In this document: piece after piece, positions 5,557 through 8,555 of the stretch
Position numbering within the stretch: position 1 is the first letter of the stretch
Layout of the letters: each line of letters opens with the position of its first letter
NCBI GenBank assembly: GCA_023269295.1
Contig: JAHFTU010000052.1
Coordinates: 1-8,555, forward strand
Direction of reading: 5' to 3'
From: Candidatus Woesearchaeota archaeon
Lineage (GTDB): Archaea; Nanobdellota; Nanobdellia; Woesearchaeales; UBA10216
DNA length: 8,555 bases
Translations under genes and position numbers: made by a program
The notes under the pieces: generated by a model
Databases searched by the model: none
What the model was told of the DNA's origin: nothing
The model's input: the letters and a program-made list of their open reading frames with translations, nothing else

Positions 5557-6378
5557 ATGACCAAAGGCAATGCTAAATCAAAGCCAGGCAGCGAAAAAGA
5601 GGCATCCCATGGCAGCGAGGCTCAGGGGCAGAACATGCTTGCGGGGCTTTTCCGCAACAAGCTCCTTGTAATTCTACTGGCTGTGTCCATAGTAACCATA
5701 CTTGCATTAACCTGGGGAAAAGTCAGCAATCCTGACCGCTCGCTTGAAAAGCTTGACACATGCAGGGCCGAAACAGACATGGCAGCCAAAAACAGCTGCT
5801 ACAGGGATCTTGCCTTTTCCGTTAACAAGACTTACTTCTGCAACAAGGTTTTCAACTCATCAAAGATAACCGAGAGCTGTTTTGCCAAGCTTGCTGTTGA
5901 CGCAAACAGCAAAAAGGAGTGTGAGCAGCTGCGCGATGTCAAGGCAAGGGGATATTGCCTGAGGGAGTTGGCGATTAAAAAGATTGAGCTGCCCCTATGC
6001 GCGAATATTGATGACAATTTCTGGAAGAACAACTGCTACAGCCAGCTTGCGCTCCTGCTAAAGAAGCCTGACGCATGCGCAAAAATAGAGGATAACCAGC
6101 AGAGAGCTGACTGCTACCTTGCAGTTGCCAAGAACATCAGTTCAGGGCCGACCTGCGCTTACATCCCTGACGACCTGAAGAAGGACGAATGCTACCTTGC
6201 TGTAGTCACAGCCAATGGCGACAGGCTGCTGTGCGAAGAAATACAGGACATGGGCAAAAAATGGACATGCTACCACAGGGTGGCGGTTAAGACAGGCGAC
6301 GCAAGCCTCTGCAAAAAGATACCCTCCAACTTAAACCAGAACTGCTTTGACGCTGTAAAAAACGGGGCGCAGAAATAA
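5557..6378 (+). CDS. Membrane-anchored protein with eight Cys-rich 26-residue repeats
   Basis: This encodes 273 residues. The N-terminal 33 are hydrophilic, residues 35-53 (KLLVILLAVSIVTILALTW) form one membrane segment, and the rest is predicted outside the cell. From C69 the chain is eight consecutive repeats of about 26 residues, each C-x2-[IL]-x8-9-C-[YF]-x2-[LV]-A-x8 and so on, giving a cysteine about every 13 residues (16 in total). Examples are CAKIEDNQQRADC and CEEIQDMGKKWTC. This suggests stacked helical hairpins, each stapled by a disulfide. The role is unknown; a surface or adhesion scaffold, or a binding protein, fits. I recall similar repeats in predicted surface proteins of DPANN archaea. 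The open frame continues upstream into tRNA-Ser, so the ATG at 5557, after a TATA box, is taken as the start. It converges with the AI-2E-family gene. Confidence 0.85.
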   Translation: MTKGNAKSKPGSEKEASHGSEAQGQNMLAGLFRNKLLVILLAVSIVTILALTWGKVSNPDRSLEKLDTCRAETDMAAKNSCYRDLAFSVNKTYFCNKVFNSSKITESCFAKLAVDANSKKECEQLRDVKARGYCLRELAIKKIELPLCANIDDNFWKNNCYSQLALLLKKPDACAKIEDNQQRADCYLAVAKNISSGPTCAYIPDDLKKDECYLAVVTANGDRLLCEEIQDMGKKWTCYHRVAVKTGDASLCKKIPSNLNQNCFDAVKNGAQK

Positions 6379-6414
6379 GGTCTTGTAAACACTGGCTTTT
6401 ACTGTTTCTGTGAC

Positions 6415-7563
6415 TTACTGCTCTGCAGGTTTTTCTTCCGCCCTTCCCTGAAGATAAGTCTCGTATGCTGTCACAAGCATGGCAATTATCACAGGGCCAA
6501 TTATGAATCCAACAATCCCGAACAGGTTCACACCCCCTATTATGCCAAGAAACACGAGCGCAGGGTGAATGCGCGCTTTTTTTGCGATTATCCTCGGCTT
6601 CAGCACATTGTCAATGCCGCTGACTATAAGCAAACCATACAGGAAAAGGCCCAGCCCCCTCAGGAATACAAGATTATCGCCCGAGTAATAGCCATTTAGC
6701 ATCAGCAAAGCTGAAGCCGGCAGCCATACGGTAAAGGGGCCAAGGAAGGGCACCAGGGAAACGATTAGCGTCACAATGCTCCAGATAATAGGCGAGGGCA
6801 TGCCAAACAGGTAAAACCCTATGCCCGCAAGCACTGCTTGCAGTATGGCGACGATAACCGTGCCGTAAATCACTGCCGAAGCTACCTGATTGAACTGCCA
6901 TATAAGGGCGTCTTGCCTGTGCTTCTTAAGCGGGAATCCCACCTTTATCTTATCAACAAACCGCGCGCCGTCCTTGAACACGTAATACATTATGAAGAAA
7001 ACCATAAACAGGTGGAGTACGATGCCGGGCAGCGAAAGAATTGCTTCTGTTGTCTTCTTTACGATGAATTCAGTGCCCTTTCCAAGCGTGTTGGTGAGCG
7101 AAGCCTTCAATTTTGGATTCAAGTCCTTGAGGTTCTCAGGAACCAGCTTGCACAGGGCATCTTTGTTGCACGCCACAGACTGGGTGCCCCCTTCAAGGTA
7201 CTGCTTGGTAACCACAAAGGCCACGCTGACCTCGGTTGACAGCTTGTTTGTCACAAAAAAAGCAGGCACGGTGATGAGCAGCAGGACAACCACTGTCACC
7301 AGAAGGGCAGAAACAGTCCGCATCTTCAGCCTGGAATTGACAAACCGGTATGCCGGATAAAAAATGTAGCTTATTATGAGCCCGGCAACTATAGTCCTGA
7401 ATATTGAGCTGATAACAAGGGCTGCCAAGAACCCAAATATGACCACCAGCACAACAGAATACCTCACCGTAAGCTTAATGTTTCCCACCCTAGCCTTGTC
7501 GCGCCTTTTGCCTGGTTTCCCAGACAGCGTTTTTCGTAACTGTACACCGATAAATTTTGCCAA
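6415..7563 (-). CDS. AI-2E family (PF01594-type) transporter-like membrane protein
   Basis: This encodes 382 residues with about eight hydrophobic segments: roughly 34-53, 56-74, 82-104, 178-197, 228-250, 258-288, 300-318 and 335-365. A soluble loop (about 105-175) separates segments 3 and 4 and carries C132 and C138. The C-terminal half has the family signature: VSLVPFLGPFTVWLPA (268-283), DNVLKPRI (318-325) and HPALVFLGIIGGVNLFGIVGFIIGP (333-357). Members include the YdiK/PerM/TqsA group, assigned to small-molecule export or ion antiport; the substrate cannot be read from sequence. Length is typical. The likely start is TTG at 7563: an in-frame stop lies just upstream (TAG, 7578-7576), no ATG precedes the first helix, and a TATA box at 7591-7598 predicts a start site 2-6 nt before that codon. 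A GTG at codon 27 is the alternative. Confidence 0.9.
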   Translation of the reverse strand: MAKFIGVQLRKTLSGKPGKRRDKARVGNIKLTVRYSVVLVVIFGFLAALVISSIFRTIVAGLIISYIFYPAYRFVNSRLKMRTVSALLVTVVVLLLITVPAFFVTNKLSTEVSVAFVVTKQYLEGGTQSVACNKDALCKLVPENLKDLNPKLKASLTNTLGKGTEFIVKKTTEAILSLPGIVLHLFMVFFIMYYVFKDGARFVDKIKVGFPLKKHRQDALIWQFNQVASAVIYGTVIVAILQAVLAGIGFYLFGMPSPIIWSIVTLIVSLVPFLGPFTVWLPASALLMLNGYYSGDNLVFLRGLGLFLYGLLIVSGIDNVLKPRIIAKKARIHPALVFLGIIGGVNLFGIVGFIIGPVIIAMLVTAYETYLQGRAEEKPAEQ

Positions 7564-7590
7564 ATTTTCAGAAAACTAACTTGTTGAACA

Positions 7591-7598
7591 TTATAAAT
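7591..7598 (-). promoter_or_regulatory. TATA box of the AI-2E-family gene
   Basis: ATTTATAA on the minus strand is centred about 26 nt before the predicted start site near 7568, just upstream of the TTG start at 7563. Because the motif is nearly symmetric (TTATAAAT on plus), it could also fire rightwards near 7620, into the structured intergenic region. Confidence 0.55.
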
Positions 7599-7640
7599 CT
7601 TTTGCATGACCCCTTTATCAAAGCGGTCCCCAAGTCGCGG

Positions 7641-7662
7641 TTGCGACTGGGCCCAGTCGCAA
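7641..7662. repeat. 22-bp perfect palindrome
   Basis: The sequence reads the same on both strands from TTGCGACT through GGGCCC-type centre to AGTCGCAA. It joins the 3' arm of the first hairpin to the 5' arm of the first junction. A second perfect 12-bp palindrome, GACTGCGCAGTC, lies at 7678-7689. Confidence 0.9.
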
Positions 7663-7856
7663 GTCCTGCTCCGGCAGGACTGCGCAGTCGGCTACTGCCG
7701 ACTTGCGACTTCTGTCAACTTGGGAATCGGAAAACTAAAAAAGGGTTGATCCAAAAGCGCAAAAAGCAGTAGTTTTTGATTAACCCGCAAGTCGCTTTGG
7801 CGCAATTCCGCCACAAGCGGAATGCGCAATCGTGCTTCGCACGATTTGCGACTGCG

Positions 7857-7887
7857 CACAATCGAGTGCTCTCGATTTGTGTTTTTT
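7857..7887 (+). terminator. Hairpin plus T6, terminator-like on the plus strand
   Basis: CACA-ATCGAG (7857-7866) pairs with CTCGAT-TGTG (7871-7881, one bulged T) around loop TGCT, and six T residues follow at 7882-7887. This is the shape of an intrinsic terminator for plus-strand transcription through the structured region. Archaeal termination relies mainly on the T tract, so the hairpin's role is uncertain. Confidence 0.5.
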
Positions 7888-7901
7888 CTAAAAAGGTTAA
7901 G

Positions 7902-7974
7902 TGGGCTCGCCCAGATTCGAACTGGGGACATCTTCCACGTCAAGGAAGCATCATAACCACTAGATCACGAGCCC
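7902..7974 (-). tRNA. tRNA-Val(GAC)
   Basis: On the minus strand the 73-nt gene has acceptor arms GGGCTCG and CGAGCCC with discriminator A73, a D arm with the AGTGGTTA loop, and anticodon stem CTTCC/GGAAG around loop TTGACGT, giving anticodon GAC. The variable loop is ATGTC, and the T arm is CCCAG-TTCGAAT-CTGGG. There is no intron and no encoded CCA. A TATA box lies at 8005-8014. T-rich sequence after the 3' end (CCTTTTTAG) may stop transcription. Confidence 0.96.
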
Positions 7975-8004
7975 GAAACTTGATTACTTTGGGCTGGGCG
8001 TGTA

Positions 8005-8014
8005 ATTTATAAAA
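8005..8014 (-). promoter_or_regulatory. TATA box of tRNA-Val
   Basis: TTTTATAAAT on the minus strand predicts a transcription start near 7983, about 9 nt before the 5' end of tRNA-Val, a normal archaeal tRNA leader. Confidence 0.65.
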
Positions 8015-8040
8015 CTTTTGCAGCCACACATCAGCATCAA

Positions 8041-8084
8041 AAAACGGAAAAAGAAAAAGGAAAAAGTACCGGCGGTTCCGGCAC
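8041..8084 (-). terminator. Hairpin and T tracts after the small membrane protein
   Basis: Two nucleotides after the stop, GTGCCGG (8084-8078) pairs with CCGGTAC (8072-8066) around loop AACCG with one G-T wobble. Repeated T5 runs follow on the minus strand down to about 8041. This looks like the 3' end of the transcription unit. Confidence 0.6.
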
Positions 8085-8086
8085 GA

Positions 8087-8488
8087 TTACTTGCGCTCGG
8101 CAAGCGAGAATATTGCTTTCAGCGCAACAACTATAGTTGCTGGCACAACAAACTCAAGGATAGCGACGAGCATCGCCTGCAGGTACGGGCCAACCTTCAG
8201 CACGTCACTGTATACTGTGATGCCGAAGCCCGAGACAAGCACGAGCACAACCGATGCAAGCAGGAACGAGTTTGTTTCCTTGGTTGTGACGTTTAGCAAG
8301 CCAACAATCGTTCCCAGCAGCACAAGGAATGAAGTTACTGTTGTCAATGCTGGGTTTGACTTGTCTGTCAATAACAATGCTCCTGCGATTATGGCAACAA
8401 AAACGCCCAGCAGAAAAGCCCAGCTGCCGACAGCCTGCAAAGAACCATCAGAAGCCCTTACCATAGAAGCCCTCACAGCTTTAGCCAT
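8087..8488 (-). CDS. Small four-helix membrane protein, function unknown
   Basis: This encodes 133 residues with four predicted membrane helices: about 23-41, 47-66, 75-95 and 102-127. The loops are short and contain TDKSNP (41-46) and NVTTKETNS (66-74), the latter with a possible N-glycosylation site. Both termini are hydrophilic and basic. I see no catalytic or transport motif; I recall similar short four-helix proteins as hypotheticals in DPANN genomes. The start ATG at 8488 is firmly set by GGAGGGTG (8504-8497) 8 nt upstream, the strongest ribosome site in the window, which suggests high expression. A hairpin/T-tract terminator follows. It is probably downstream in an operon with the gene whose tail may lie at 8513-8555. 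The frame on the opposite strand is a shadow. Confidence 0.78.
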   Translation of the reverse strand: MAKAVRASMVRASDGSLQAVGSWAFLLGVFVAIIAGALLLTDKSNPALTTVTSFLVLLGTIVGLLNVTTKETNSFLLASVVLVLVSGFGITVYSDVLKVGPYLQAMLVAILEFVVPATIVVALKAIFSLAERK

Positions 8489-8496
8489 TTTTTAAA

Positions 8497-8504
8497 CACC
8501 CTCC
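8497..8504 (-). promoter_or_regulatory. Strong Shine-Dalgarno GGAGGGTG
   Basis: This near-consensus archaeal ribosome-binding site is spaced 8 nt before the ATG at 8488 and fixes the start of the four-helix membrane protein. Confidence 0.8.
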
Positions 8505-8512
8505 TTTTTTTA

Positions 8513-8555
8513 CTAATGCTTTGGCCCTGGCAGCCCTGTGGTGCCAAAACCCTTT
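8513..8555 (-). CDS. Possible C-terminal tail of an upstream gene (partial)
   Basis: One minus-strand frame from the window edge reads KGFGTTGLPGPKH and stops at TAG (8515-8513), 24 nt before the next start. Third positions are G/C-leaning, as in neighbouring genes, and the distance suits an operon. Thirteen codons are too few to be sure this is coding, and no family can be named. Confidence 0.35.
   Translation of the reverse strand, partial: KGFGTTGLPGPKH

Larger units (their letters stand above)
7629..7887 (+). other. Highly structured gene-free region (candidate ncRNA or palindromic element)
   Basis: No credible protein is coded here. Almost every base of this stretch can pair. In order: hairpin 7629-7651 (CCC, bulged A, AGTCGC, loop GGTT, GCGACT, GGG); a three-way junction 7655-7710 closed by AGTCGCA/TGCGACT that holds two hairpins (7662-7681, loop TCCG; 7686-7703, loop TACT); a linker; a long stem-loop 7743-7786 (GGGTTGATC with GATTAACCC); a second three-way junction 7786-7856 closed by CGC, bulged A, AGTCGC / GCGACT, GCG that holds hairpins 7800-7827 and 7828-7846; and a terminal hairpin 7857-7881 followed by T6. 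Whether it is transcribed is not visible; the T-run end and a TATA-like block near 7591 favour the plus strand. A REP-like DNA repeat is the main alternative. Confidence 0.6.

Noticed and set aside
6379..6414. Hairpin between the convergent genes
   Set aside because: Only 5-bp pairings (such as GTAAA/TTTAC) are available; too weak to call a terminator.
7853..7862. Box H/ACA guide RNA (ACA directly after the second junction)
   Set aside because: An ACA lies there, but I cannot place the kink-turn and pseudouridylation pocket; the fold is a three-way junction instead.
7629..7887. CRISPR array
   Set aside because: The units are inverted and nested, not direct repeats with equal unique spacers, and no cas genes are nearby.
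7557..8012. Short open frames across the structured region and tRNA-Val
   Set aside because: They run through hairpins and the tRNA, have no ribosome sites, and show no protein-like composition.
8091..8495. Plus-strand 134-residue frame
   Set aside because: It is Ser/Thr-rich and antisense to a four-helix membrane protein that has a strong Shine-Dalgarno.

Overview
The window looks like part of an archaeal genome, most likely a small-genome DPANN-type archaeon. The evidence is archaeal TATA boxes (TTTATA-type) about 25-30 nt ahead of start codons or tRNA 5' ends, two tRNA genes without encoded CCA, one tRNA interrupted by a short intron after position 37, and several protein types I associate with DPANN genomes. 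The lineage call is inference from family resemblance; there is no ribosomal RNA or other phylogenetic marker here.

Layout. (1) 1-2006, plus: the 3' part of a large nucleotidyltransferase-like protein carrying a degenerate first NTase copy, an intact second copy and long helical regions with a HEPN-like motif. (2) 3227-2008, minus: a tight three-gene operon of a 64-residue zinc ribbon, a 198-residue Gly-rich soluble protein and a 138-residue lipoprotein, with 10-nt and 1-nt gaps. (3) 3383-5262, plus: a CBS-pair protein with a C-terminal zinc ribbon, followed by two tandem paralogous proteins of unknown function; the first has a TATA box set for nearly leaderless expression. (4) 5300-5486, plus: a tandem 28-29 nt repeat running directly into an intron-containing tRNA-Ser(UGA). 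(5) 5557-6378, plus: a membrane-anchored protein built of eight roughly 26-residue repeats with a cysteine about every 13 residues. (6) 7563-6415, minus: an AI-2E-family (PF01594-type) membrane protein. (7) 7575-7901: a gene-free stretch that is almost entirely inverted repeats and hairpins sharing an AGTCGC/GCGACT core, ending on the plus strand in a hairpin plus T6. (8) 7974-7902, minus: tRNA-Val(GAC). (9) 8488-8087, minus: a small four-helix membrane protein with a strong Shine-Dalgarno, probably preceded by the tail of another minus-strand gene that leaves the window.

No single pathway joins the protein genes. Many look envelope-related (lipoprotein, Cys-repeat surface protein, AI-2E-type protein, four-helix membrane protein), and several carry zinc-ribbon or nucleotide-binding folds. 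The two most interesting items are the structured intergenic region at 7629-7887, a candidate undescribed RNA or palindromic element, and the paired dead/live NTase domains, where the dead copy has a Pro/Gln-rich insert in place of its active-site loop.
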